Below are positions 1 through 5,414 of a stretch of 7,005 nucleotides of DNA, one piece after another. The stretch spans positions 1 to 7,005 of the forward strand of contig JBARRO010000124.1 in the NCBI GenBank assembly GCA_049644265.1, in the 5' to 3' direction. The notes beneath the pieces were generated by a model. That model saw only the letters and a list, made by a program, of their open reading frames with translations. It ran no database searches and had not been told where the DNA came from. Origin of the DNA: JBARRO01 sp049644265 (GTDB lineage: Bacteria > Bacteroidota > Ignavibacteria > UBA10030). The translations under genes and the position numbers were made by a program. Every line of letters starts with the position of its first letter. Positions within the stretch are counted from its first letter, which is position 1.

Positions 1-251
1 CAGGAGCACACACTATTGAAAGCTTCCTCCATATCGCACCAGGTCTCAAGCTCGAAATGAATTCCAAACGCATAGTCATGATTTCGAACGCGAAAAAACG
101 CTATCTTGTTTCTGCCTCAGCCGGTTCGTGGCGCATAGAAGACTCCTGGTATTCGAGGAGCTACGGTATTCGTGAGCAAAATAAGGCACTTGTTCTGACG
201 CTGAAAGCAGAAATACCGGCAACCATAGCGTTTGTGATCAAAGAATCCTGA
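1..251 (+). CDS. Heparinase II/III-like protein, C-terminal fragment (5' end outside window)
   Basis: The frame is open from the left edge (first full codon at base 3) and ends at TGA 249-251, giving 82 visible residues. The segment beginning HTIESFLHIAPG resembles the C-terminal beta-sandwich of heparinase II/III-like proteins (PF07940 type), where an H-x-x-E-x-x-x-H pattern in the 'fHl.Pg' strand is usual. The rest is a run of short beta-strands, as expected for that domain. Family members are polysaccharide lyases or lyase-like proteins, and they are common in bacterial exopolysaccharide clusters. The glycosyltransferases that follow fit such a cluster. The catalytic alpha/alpha-toroid lies outside the window, so activity cannot be judged. 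An ATG at 57 in the same frame would cut the beta-strand motif and is not a likely start. The assignment rests on a short stretch and is moderate. Confidence 0.6.
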   Translation, partial: GAHTIESFLHIAPGLKLEMNSKRIVMISNAKKRYLVSASAGSWRIEDSWYSRSYGIREQNKALVLTLKAEIPATIAFVIKES

Positions 252-307
252 TGTCAAGACGCCGCCGGAGGGAGCCGTCGTCTCCTTCTCAGCAATTCCT
301 CTCATGA
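251..307 (+). CDS. Possible 18-codon coupling minicistron between heparinase-like gene and GT-C gene
   Basis: An ATG at 251-253 overlaps the heparinase-like stop (TGATG). It reads 18 codons, MSRRRREPSSPSQQFLS-like and Arg/Ser rich, to a TGA at 305-307, which overlaps the next gene's start (ATGA at 304-307). A purine-rich GGAGGGAG at 267-274 lies inside it, 29 bases before the ATG at 304 and so too far to serve that start directly. The arrangement would let ribosomes pass from one gene to the next by re-initiation. There is no evidence that the peptide itself has a function, and the overlaps may be coincidental. Confidence 0.2.
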   Translation: MSRRRRREPSSPSQQFLS

Positions 308-1605
308 CGATTCAAAAGAAATTTCTGATTCTGATCCTTCTCACCGTTTGCTCCCGCGGTTTGTTCCTTGCTCTTTTTCCAGGATTGAATTACTACAACG
401 GCATTTCCAACGGATTTCTGCATGTTGCCGACAACGTCCTGGATGGACGTGGACTTACTACGTATGTCGACCTTGCGCCGCTGAATGATTCATCGCATCA
501 ATGGTCGTACGAACCTTTTATTGACAGACCTCTCGGATATCTGGCAATTGTCCTTCTCCCATACTCTCTTGTTCGTCTACCGTTAAGCATTCAGATCTTT
601 CAACTCGTTCTCTCTGTCTGTTCCGTCGTTCTTTGTTACAAGGTTGCGGAGAGACTTTTTTCGGAGAAGACGGCTTTTGTTGCTTCATTGCTCTATTCCG
701 TCTGGCCGCTGAGCGCGCGATTTGAAATCGCCCTTCTCGGCGATTCAGTGGTATCCCTCTTTCTTTTGATATCGTTGTGGGCATTCATGAAAGGGCTGGA
801 GAACAGAGTAATTGGCACTGCCTTTGCTTCCGGAGCAGCGTTGGGTGCCGGAATCCTCATGCGATCGGATCTATCCTTTCTTCCATTCTTTCTTCTTGGC
901 GTCGTCTACTTTGTAAAAAGATCAAGTGTGGCCTTTCGTTTTCTGGCTCCATACCTTGTCGGTGTATTCCTTGTGGTCGGAATGCAGACGGCACGCAATT
1001 ACACCGCGACAAATGGATCATTTCTCCCACTGGGATTGGGAAAAGGCATCAGCATGTGGGAAGGAATCAGTCAGTTTGGAGACACCCTCGGAACGGTTTA
1101 TGGTGATGAAAAAATGACCCAACGGGAGGGGTATCATTCGTGGGCGTATCCAAACGGAGTGGAGAGGGATCAGAAGCGTTTTCGTGAGGCGCTCAATATC
1201 ATCCGTGCTCACCCAGTATGGTACGGCGGCATAATGGCAAGGCGTGTGCTCGTGTTACTGCGTCCCGACGGAATTATTCTGGGGAGACTCATGCCTGCAC
1301 CCAGTGAATTTCTGGAGAGGAATCCGGGTTCCGGGATGGCTGGTTACTTACGGGAATTCTGGGCACCAGCCGCTTGCCAGGTTCTCCTGATCATTCTTCA
1401 AATTTCCATTCTCCTACTTGCTGCAAGGGCTTTGGTAGAGGCAAGAGATTTGAGCTGGCTTCCGGGCATTATCATCCTGTATTACGTCTTCATTCATATT
1501 CCCACCAATGCAGAGTCACGGTATTTCTATCCCGCAATCCCCGTTGTTCTGATTCTTGCCGCGCGGGGGTACGAGCTCATAAGGAAAAGGAGCGAAGCTG
1601 CTTAA
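304..1605 (+). CDS. GT-C family integral membrane glycosyltransferase (PMT/ArnT-like, GT39/GT83 type)
   Basis: This is a 433-residue polytopic protein with an N-terminal helix (about 5-26) and many later hydrophobic segments (about 78-112, 122-135, 144-162, 170-204, 211-229, 355-377, 386-400, 408-421). Family-like landmarks are RPLGYLA (75-81) at the start of a helix after the first large outer loop, ARNY (230-233) followed by a G-x-F-x-P-L stretch, and ESRYFYPAIP (404-413) near the end. The last is the usual E-x-RY-x-x-P signature of dolichyl-phosphate-mannose or ArnT-like transferases. Such enzymes move a sugar from a polyprenyl-phosphate donor to a protein, lipid or glycan acceptor on the outer face of the cytoplasmic membrane. 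The next gene encodes an enzyme of the kind that makes such donors and overlaps this one by one base. No good SD site precedes ATG 304, so translation may depend on coupling. Acceptor and sugar are unknown. Confidence 0.8.
   Translation: MTIQKKFLILILLTVCSRGLFLALFPGLNYYNGISNGFLHVADNVLDGRGLTTYVDLAPLNDSSHQWSYEPFIDRPLGYLAIVLLPYSLVRLPLSIQIFQLVLSVCSVVLCYKVAERLFSEKTAFVASLLYSVWPLSARFEIALLGDSVVSLFLLISLWAFMKGLENRVIGTAFASGAALGAGILMRSDLSFLPFFLLGVVYFVKRSSVAFRFLAPYLVGVFLVVGMQTARNYTATNGSFLPLGLGKGISMWEGISQFGDTLGTVYGDEKMTQREGYHSWAYPNGVERDQKRFREALNIIRAHPVWYGGIMARRVLVLLRPDGIILGRLMPAPSEFLERNPGSGMAGYLREFWAPAACQVLLIILQISILLLAARALVEARDLSWLPGIIILYYVFIHIPTNAESRYFYPAIPVVLILAARGYELIRKRSEAA
1587..1592 (+). promoter_or_regulatory. 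Shine-Dalgarno site for the GT2 gene
   Basis: AAGGAG lies inside the last codons of the GT-C gene, 12 bases before ATG 1605-1607. It supports that ATG over the much longer upstream-open frame beginning at 1374, whose extra residues lie wholly inside the GT-C gene and have no family resemblance. Confidence 0.65.
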
Positions 1606-2318
1606 TGTTGGTCAACGTGACCCTGCCCGTCTATAACGAAGAGAAGATTCTCGGAGCGAGCGTTCGAACTCTCCATGAGTTCCTCGCCAGCCGATGTCGG
1701 TTTGATTGGGAAGTTGTCATAGCAGACAATGCCTCCACGGATCGAACGTTTTCATTTGCAGCGGAACTTGTGCAGCAATACAAAGGAGTCCGTGTCGAAC
1801 ATCTCGATCAAAAGGGGCGTGGGCGCGCGCTGAAGAGGGTCTGGTCTCGAAGCAGCGCGGACATCTTGAGTTACATGGACATTGACTTATCCAGCAACCT
1901 TTTTGCCTTCCCTCCGATGATCGAAGCCCTTATTTCTGGCGGATTCGACATCGCAATCGGCTCCCGATTGCTTAAAGCATCAACGACAAAACGAAGTTTC
2001 AAACGAGAGATCATCTCACGGGGTTACAACTACCTGGTCAAATCTTTTTTTCGCACCAAGTTCTCTGATGCGCAGTGTGGATTCAAAGCGGTGACAAAGC
2101 AGGTGGCCCTTGACCTTCTGCCGAAGATTGAGGATGTCGGCTGGTTCTTTGACACCGAGCTCTTGATTTTGGCGGAGAAGAAAGGGTACAGGATCTTCGA
2201 CTTACCAGTGAGCTGGATTGAGGATCTCGACAGCAGGGTGAGGATTGTTCACACCGCTGTCGAGGACATCAAGGGTCTTATCAGGGTTCGGAAAAATTTC
2301 TGGAAAGGAATGTACTGA
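1605..2318 (+). CDS. Family 2 glycosyltransferase, dolichyl/polyprenyl-phosphate sugar synthase-like
   Basis: This 237-residue cytosolic GT-A enzyme has no membrane helices. It opens with the typical first strand LPVYNEE (7-13), followed by DNASTD (41-46), the metal/nucleotide-binding D-x-D (Asp92, Asp94 in MDIDLSS), IGSRL (118-122), SRGYN (138-142), DAQCGFK (155-161) and DTELL (183-187). This order, especially the last three motifs, is characteristic of the Alg5/Dpm1-like branch, which transfers Glc, Man or a related sugar from a nucleotide sugar to dolichyl or undecaprenyl phosphate. C-terminal membrane anchors, which some bacterial relatives carry, are absent. The start overlaps the GT-C stop (TAATG), and the methyltransferase follows with no gap. 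The inferred role is to supply the lipid-linked sugar used by the neighbouring GT-C enzyme. The sugar specificity cannot be read from the sequence. Confidence 0.88.
   Translation: MLVNVTLPVYNEEKILGASVRTLHEFLASRCRFDWEVVIADNASTDRTFSFAAELVQQYKGVRVEHLDQKGRGRALKRVWSRSSADILSYMDIDLSSNLFAFPPMIEALISGGFDIAIGSRLLKASTTKRSFKREIISRGYNYLVKSFFRTKFSDAQCGFKAVTKQVALDLLPKIEDVGWFFDTELLILAEKKGYRIFDLPVSWIEDLDSRVRIVHTAVEDIKGLIRVRKNFWKGMY
2304..2309 (+). promoter_or_regulatory. Shine-Dalgarno site for the TTG-started methyltransferase gene
   Basis: AAAGGA lies 9 bases upstream of TTG 2319-2321, within the final codons of the GT2 gene. It supports initiation at the TTG. The first in-frame ATG (2358) would remove the residues just before the conserved HWWF motif. 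Confidence 0.6.
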
Positions 2319-3047
2319 TTGGAAGATCAGTTATACCAGAGCTTTTATGACGTTGAAATGCGGCATTGGTGGTTTGTCGCGAGGCGGGAAATCCTTCTTG
2401 ATATCATTGAAACACGTCTTCATCTCCCTGCCGGGTCAAAGGTCCTGGATGTGGGTTGTGGAGTGGGGGGCATGCTCGTTTCACTTTCTGATCGGTACGA
2501 GGCTTACGGAACGGACACATCAACGCTCGCAATCGAGTTCTGTCGAAAGCGCGGATTAAAGAACGTGTTCGAATGTGACTTGAAGGGACTCCCTCTCCCG
2601 AACCTAGAGTTTGACCTCATCATGTTGCTCGATGTTATTGAGCACGTCGATGATGACCTGGGGTTGCTACGTGAGGCATTTGGACGCTTGAAAAAAGGAG
2701 GAATTGTCCTCGTCACCGTTCCGGCCTATCAGTTCTTATGGACCCGGCACGATGATCTTAACCACCATAAACGGCGGTACGTTGGACGCAGGCTAGGCAG
2801 AGTCCTGGTGGAAAGCGGTTTTCTGGTTGACCGAATGTCGTACTTCAACACCTTGTTATTCCCACTGGCCTTGGTGACAAGGCTTCTTCATAAAGTGCTG
2901 GGATCTGGGAATGAAAGCGAGCTCAGCATACCTCCTTCCCCCCTGAACAACATTCTCAAGTCGATTTTCTCCCTCGAACGTCCTCTCCTTCGACGACTCT
3001 CGTTCTGGTTCGGGTTGTCGATCCTTGCCATTGCACGGAAACACTAG
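2319..3047 (+). CDS. Class I SAM-dependent methyltransferase (HWWF-type) of a glycan cluster
   Basis: The gene encodes 242 residues and starts at TTG immediately after the TGA of the GT2 gene. The N-terminal E-x-RHWWF-x-ARR (13-23) is a hallmark of a subgroup of methyltransferases common in polysaccharide and lipid-sugar clusters. The Rossmann core follows: motif I VLDVGCGVGG (42-51), an acidic residue after strand 2 in YGTD (63-66), FDLIMLLDVIEHV (98-110, the usual 'D-V-I-E-H' motif after strand 4), then GGIVLVTVPA (127-136). The segment around HDDLNHHKRRY (144-154) and the C-terminal LNNILKSIFSLE and FGLSILAIAR pieces are also typical of the subgroup. Expected activity is methyl transfer from SAM to a small molecule, probably a sugar or lipid-linked intermediate given the neighbours. 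The substrate is unknown. The stop TAG overlaps the stop of the convergent gene on the other strand. Confidence 0.85.
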   Translation: MEDQLYQSFYDVEMRHWWFVARREILLDIIETRLHLPAGSKVLDVGCGVGGMLVSLSDRYEAYGTDTSTLAIEFCRKRGLKNVFECDLKGLPLPNLEFDLIMLLDVIEHVDDDLGLLREAFGRLKKGGIVLVTVPAYQFLWTRHDDLNHHKRRYVGRRLGRVLVESGFLVDRMSYFNTLLFPLALVTRLLHKVLGSGNESELSIPPSPLNNILKSIFSLERPLLRRLSFWFGLSILAIARKH

Positions 3048-3709
3048 CGGCCGATCGGGTTGCCAGGCTGTTGGTGCTCAGTCCATTTCTTTCGCTGAAT
3101 GAAAAGGGCGCCAAGGTAACAAATCAAGCCTAGAAGGAAGAGATTGTAGGAGTACTGGATTGCATTTTCGGGAAGAGCGGCTGCATCCGGTTGACGCAGA
3201 AAGGAGAAGAGGACAATGAAAGTTCCGGCAACAGAAAGGGCCAGGGATTTGTTGTCAACTTGAAGGGATTCGCTCCGAAGAGCGAAACGAAGAACCATGA
3301 AACCTGCGGCAATCAGAATAATTGAGACTAAGACCGGTGCAAGCACGGGTCCTATCCACGGTAGGGGAATCAGGAAAAGAATATCCCAGTCAAGGATGGA
3401 TGTTGGCCAGTTGAGAAGAACTTTAAGCCAGACATAGTAGAAGATATCCCAAACGCCGAACGCAATTAAAAAATACGCCAATCTCTGCCACTTCGATGTC
3501 CCGGCAACCATGGCAACACAGCCCAGCATGACAATCGTCGAAGCCTCCCTTGCCAGCTCGACCCACAAGTGGAATGAAGTCATGAGCTTGAGGGGAAAAG
3601 CAAAACCGTCCGGATAGTAGATCGACCTCAGGTAGACAACCACGCTGGATTCAACAAACGCAAACGCAACTGCAAACAGTCCAACCCAGAGTACCTGTCG
3701 ATTTTTCAA
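3044..3709 (-). CDS. Uncharacterised polytopic membrane protein with a DWDILFLIPLPW motif
   Basis: A 221-residue protein with about five or six membrane segments (roughly 6-26, 56-70, 77-96, 119-141, 157-171, 187-204) and a basic, polar tail. I cannot name a function. Visible hallmarks are charged or aromatic residues in or beside helices: E20 in FVESS, E51 and E55 in VELAREAS, WDIFYYVWLK (87-96), then LDWDILFLIPLPW (106-118) before a GPVLAPV helix. I have the impression of a widespread conserved hypothetical family with this motif set, but could not check it. The start is TTG 3709-3707: GAGGTG sits just upstream, an in-frame TGA precedes it, and no ATG is available nearby. A terminator hairpin lies directly upstream. 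Its stop shares CTAG with the methyltransferase stop. A transporter, enzyme or sensor role are all possible. Confidence 0.75.
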   Translation of the reverse strand: MKNRQVLWVGLFAVAFAFVESSVVVYLRSIYYPDGFAFPLKLMTSFHLWVELAREASTIVMLGCVAMVAGTSKWQRLAYFLIAFGVWDIFYYVWLKVLLNWPTSILDWDILFLIPLPWIGPVLAPVLVSIILIAAGFMVLRFALRSESLQVDNKSLALSVAGTFIVLFSFLRQPDAAALPENAIQYSYNLFLLGLICYLGALFIQRKKWTEHQQPGNPIGR

Positions 3710-3712
3710 TCA

Positions 3713-3718
3713 CACCTC
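3713..3718 (-). promoter_or_regulatory. Shine-Dalgarno site of the TTG-started membrane protein gene
   Basis: On the minus strand the order is GAGGTG, TGA, then TTG. GAGG is spaced 5 bases from the TTG, and the in-frame TGA directly before the TTG rules out a longer protein. This pair decides the start. Confidence 0.65.
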
Positions 3719-3721
3719 AAA

Positions 3722-3746
3722 TAGAAAAGCCGTTCTCGCGAACGGC
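3722..3746 (-). terminator. Rho-independent terminator after the haem-sensor kinase-like gene
   Basis: On the minus strand a perfect 7-bp stem, GCCGTTC / GAACGGC (3746-3740 and 3735-3729), encloses the GNRA-type tetraloop GCGA. It is followed directly by TTTTCTAT. It begins 24 bases after the stop of the kinase-like gene (3771) and ends only about a dozen bases before the TTG of the next gene. The plus-strand reading lacks a T-run right after the stem, so termination should act mainly on minus-strand transcripts. Confidence 0.8.
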
Positions 3747-3770
3747 CGTGTCTTTCTACCGGCATCGTTG

Positions 3771-5216
3771 TTATGCCAAAGGCATCGTGATGGTGAATGT
3801 TGTTCCTTTTCCTTCCTCTGATTGCAGCTCAATCCTTCCTCCCTGGACATCGACGATACGCTTTGCAAGTGAAAGGGCTAAACCAAGGCCCTTTTCCTGG
3901 ACAAGTTTTGTGAATGGCTCGAAGATCTTGTCACGGAACTGCGGTGGGATACCGTTTCCGTTGTCGGCAATTTTGAAAACAACCATGGCTCCCTGAACTG
4001 CGGTGGATATCCGGATTACACCGCCGGGCGGGATGTAATTCACAGCATAGCTCACGATGTTGATCATCGCCCGGCCGATCCGTTCATAATCGAGCGGTGC
4101 ACTACCTTGGTAGCCCTGTTCAAGTTCCAATCGTACCATATCTCGTTCGAGGTCCTGCTTGACAGCGTCCGCAACATAGCTCAGCACACTTGGGACATTG
4201 CATGCCCGCATGTTGACTTTCAAATCGCCCGTGGTGAAGTCAAGAAGGTCCTGAGCCATCTTGTTCATATCCACGACTGAGGTCCGCGCTGTAGTACAGA
4301 GCCGGATCCTTGTTTGGTCGTTGACAGTTCCTTTTTCTATCTGTTCGACGGCGCCGAGAATCTGCCGCATAGGAGCCCGAAAATCGCGGGTGAGCGAAGT
4401 GGCAATTTGGCCGACCATCGAAGTCCGGAGCGCTTCCTGGCTCTGTTTCAATGCTTTGCGCATCCGATCGAAAGATTGGGAGAGTAATCCGAGTTCGTCG
4501 TTTGAAGGGGAGACATTCATTGCATAAGCGAGGTTTCCCTGTCCCATGGCTTCAGTGGCTGCGAGGAGATCTCGCACCGGCTTCTGAATCAGGGTGCGGT
4601 ACAACAGCATGCCAATCAGCAGGAACACTCCGGCGAAGCCCAACGAGATGAAGCCCGTTCGACGGGAGTTCTCTGCGATCGCTTTGTTGATTTCGGTCAG
4701 CGGGATCTGAATGTGTGCGACGCCGAGAACGTGATTGATCGGTACCTCGTGACATGCCTGGCACTTCTTTTCCGCCTTGAACGGAACGACGGCCTCCAAT
4801 GCTTCGCCGCGATTGATGAAGAGCGCTGAGCCTGTTTGGAACACTTCATTCCCCGCTTCTCCCTTTGCCATGGCGAATTGCATTCGTCGGTTCAGGCGTT
4901 CGGTTCGGGCACTGTCTACAAGGTCCTCCGTGAGGTGCAGGTTTTCGGGCCGGATACGGACGTAGAGATCCTTCAGCCCGCCTACCCTCTGTAATCGTTC
5001 AAGGTAGCTGTCCTCGATCTTGTATTTTTCGACCATCTGCGACACAAGCGTTTCACGAACAATCTGCGCTCTCTGGATTGCCGCATTTTTTGCCTGCTCC
5101 AGCATTGCTTTTTCCTGACTCTGGTCCGTCAGGTAGTAGCTCTCTAGGATAAGAAAAACAAAAAGGGGAACGAACGTGAGCACCAGTTTCGTGGACAATT
5201 TAAGATTGCGGAACAT
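3771..5216 (-). CDS. Membrane sensor with periplasmic c-type haem domain, HAMP and degenerate histidine-kinase core
   Basis: This 481-residue protein is built as follows: short N-tail, TM1 (about 9-29), periplasmic domain (30-186), TM2 (about 187-209), HAMP (about 206-260), a DHp-like region (about 262-330) and a HATPase domain (about 375-481). The periplasmic domain resembles Tll0287/DUF3365-type sensors and carries one haem-attachment motif, CQACH (152-156, bases 4749-4763). The ATPase domain keeps DNGNGI (418-423), IFEPF (431-435), GLGLAL (443-448) and a G-x-GTTF end. Two key residues differ: the DHp H-box reads TRDFRAP with Arg277 where His is expected, and the N-box reads N386-IVS-Tyr390 instead of N-x-x-x-N. 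No histidine occurs anywhere after residue 168. Start ATG 5216 has AGGAGG six bases upstream. A longer open frame to 5333 gives an implausible Arg-rich extension. No response regulator lies in the window. Confidence 0.85.
   Translation of the reverse strand: MFRNLKLSTKLVLTFVPLFVFLILESYYLTDQSQEKAMLEQAKNAAIQRAQIVRETLVSQMVEKYKIEDSYLERLQRVGGLKDLYVRIRPENLHLTEDLVDSARTERLNRRMQFAMAKGEAGNEVFQTGSALFINRGEALEAVVPFKAEKKCQACHEVPINHVLGVAHIQIPLTEINKAIAENSRRTGFISLGFAGVFLLIGMLLYRTLIQKPVRDLLAATEAMGQGNLAYAMNVSPSNDELGLLSQSFDRMRKALKQSQEALRTSMVGQIATSLTRDFRAPMRQILGAVEQIEKGTVNDQTRIRLCTTARTSVVDMNKMAQDLLDFTTGDLKVNMRACNVPSVLSYVADAVKQDLERDMVRLELEQGYQGSAPLDYERIGRAMINIVSYAVNYIPPGGVIRISTAVQGAMVVFKIADNGNGIPPQFRDKIFEPFTKLVQEKGLGLALSLAKRIVDVQGGRIELQSEEGKGTTFTITMPLA
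4749..4763 (-). other. Covalent haem c attachment motif CxxCH in the sensor domain
   Basis: Codons TGC CAG GCA TGT CAC encode C152-Q-A-C155-H156 in the periplasmic part of the kinase-like protein. The two cysteines would form thioethers with haem and the histidine would be the proximal ligand. It lies about 30 residues before TM2, the usual place in this sensor class, where redox state or gas binding could be passed to the HAMP domain. Confidence 0.75.
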
Positions 5217-5360
5217 AGATGGCCTCCTGCAGTTGATGGAGGTCCCCTCCCACCCGCGGCGAAGAGAGTGACCGTTGCGATTGCTCCGGCGAAACTCCAG
5301 GAGCGCTCGGGAAAATACAGAATCTTGAAACAAGAAACCACCCCGGCCGGTTCCTGCACA
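5217..5360 (-). promoter_or_regulatory. Leader and probable promoter region of the sensor gene
   Basis: This roughly 145-base space follows the peptidase terminator. On the minus strand it has an AT-rich patch at 5340-5311, unlike its G+C-rich surroundings, with a weak -10-like TATTTT (5317-5312) but no convincing -35. The promoter is therefore tentative. Close to the start lie three short complementary blocks: GGAGG (5250-5246), CCTCC (5242-5238) and the SD GGAGG (5227-5223). They allow two alternative 5-bp pairings. An 8-bp palindrome CCGGCCGG is at 5343-5350. Confidence 0.3.
5223..5228 (-). promoter_or_regulatory. Consensus Shine-Dalgarno site of the sensor gene
   Basis: A full AGGAGG lies six bases upstream of ATG 5216-5214. 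It fixes the start at MFRNLKL just before TM1 and argues against the longer frame starting at 5333. Confidence 0.85.
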
Positions 5361-5387
5361 AGAAAGCCGCGGACTCAGCCGCGGCTT
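5358..5387 (-). terminator. Rho-independent terminator after the M28 peptidase gene
   Basis: On the minus strand a perfect 9-bp stem AAGCCGCGG / CCGCGGCTT (5387-5379 and 5372-5364) has a 6-base loop CTGAGT and is followed by TCTTG, so the U-rich run is CUUUCUU when the stem end is counted. It lies 28 bases after the TAG of the peptidase gene. The strong G+C stem with a short, imperfect T-tract makes it a good but not ideal terminator. It separates the peptidase transcript from the sensor gene. Confidence 0.7.
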
Positions 5388-5414
5388 CTGAAATATACCG
5401 TGCTGACTGGAACG

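Noticed and set aside
257..283. Hairpin AGACG...CGTCT after the heparinase-like gene as a terminator
   Set aside because: Only five outer pairs form, the inner part is mismatched, and no T-run follows, only mixed pyrimidines. It is not a convincing terminator, and the downstream gene is close and on the same strand.
518..784. Minus-strand open frame inside the GT-C gene
   Set aside because: It is antisense to transmembrane-coding sequence and its Arg/Ser-rich translation is typical of a shadow frame. It has no SD or family resemblance.
1374..1604. Longer start for the GT2 gene
   Set aside because: The extra residues are encoded entirely inside the GT-C gene in another frame and lack GT2 character. 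The GT2 fold starts with its usual first strand right after ATG 1605, which has its own SD.
3051..3058. CCGATCGG palindrome next to the convergent stops as a shared terminator
   Set aside because: It is only 8 bp with no loop and no T-tract on either strand, and it encodes the last residues of the membrane protein.
5217..5333. N-terminal extension of the sensor protein to an ATG at 5333
   Set aside because: The added 39 residues are Arg-rich and would place non-membrane sequence before TM1. A perfect AGGAGG at ideal spacing marks ATG 5216 instead.
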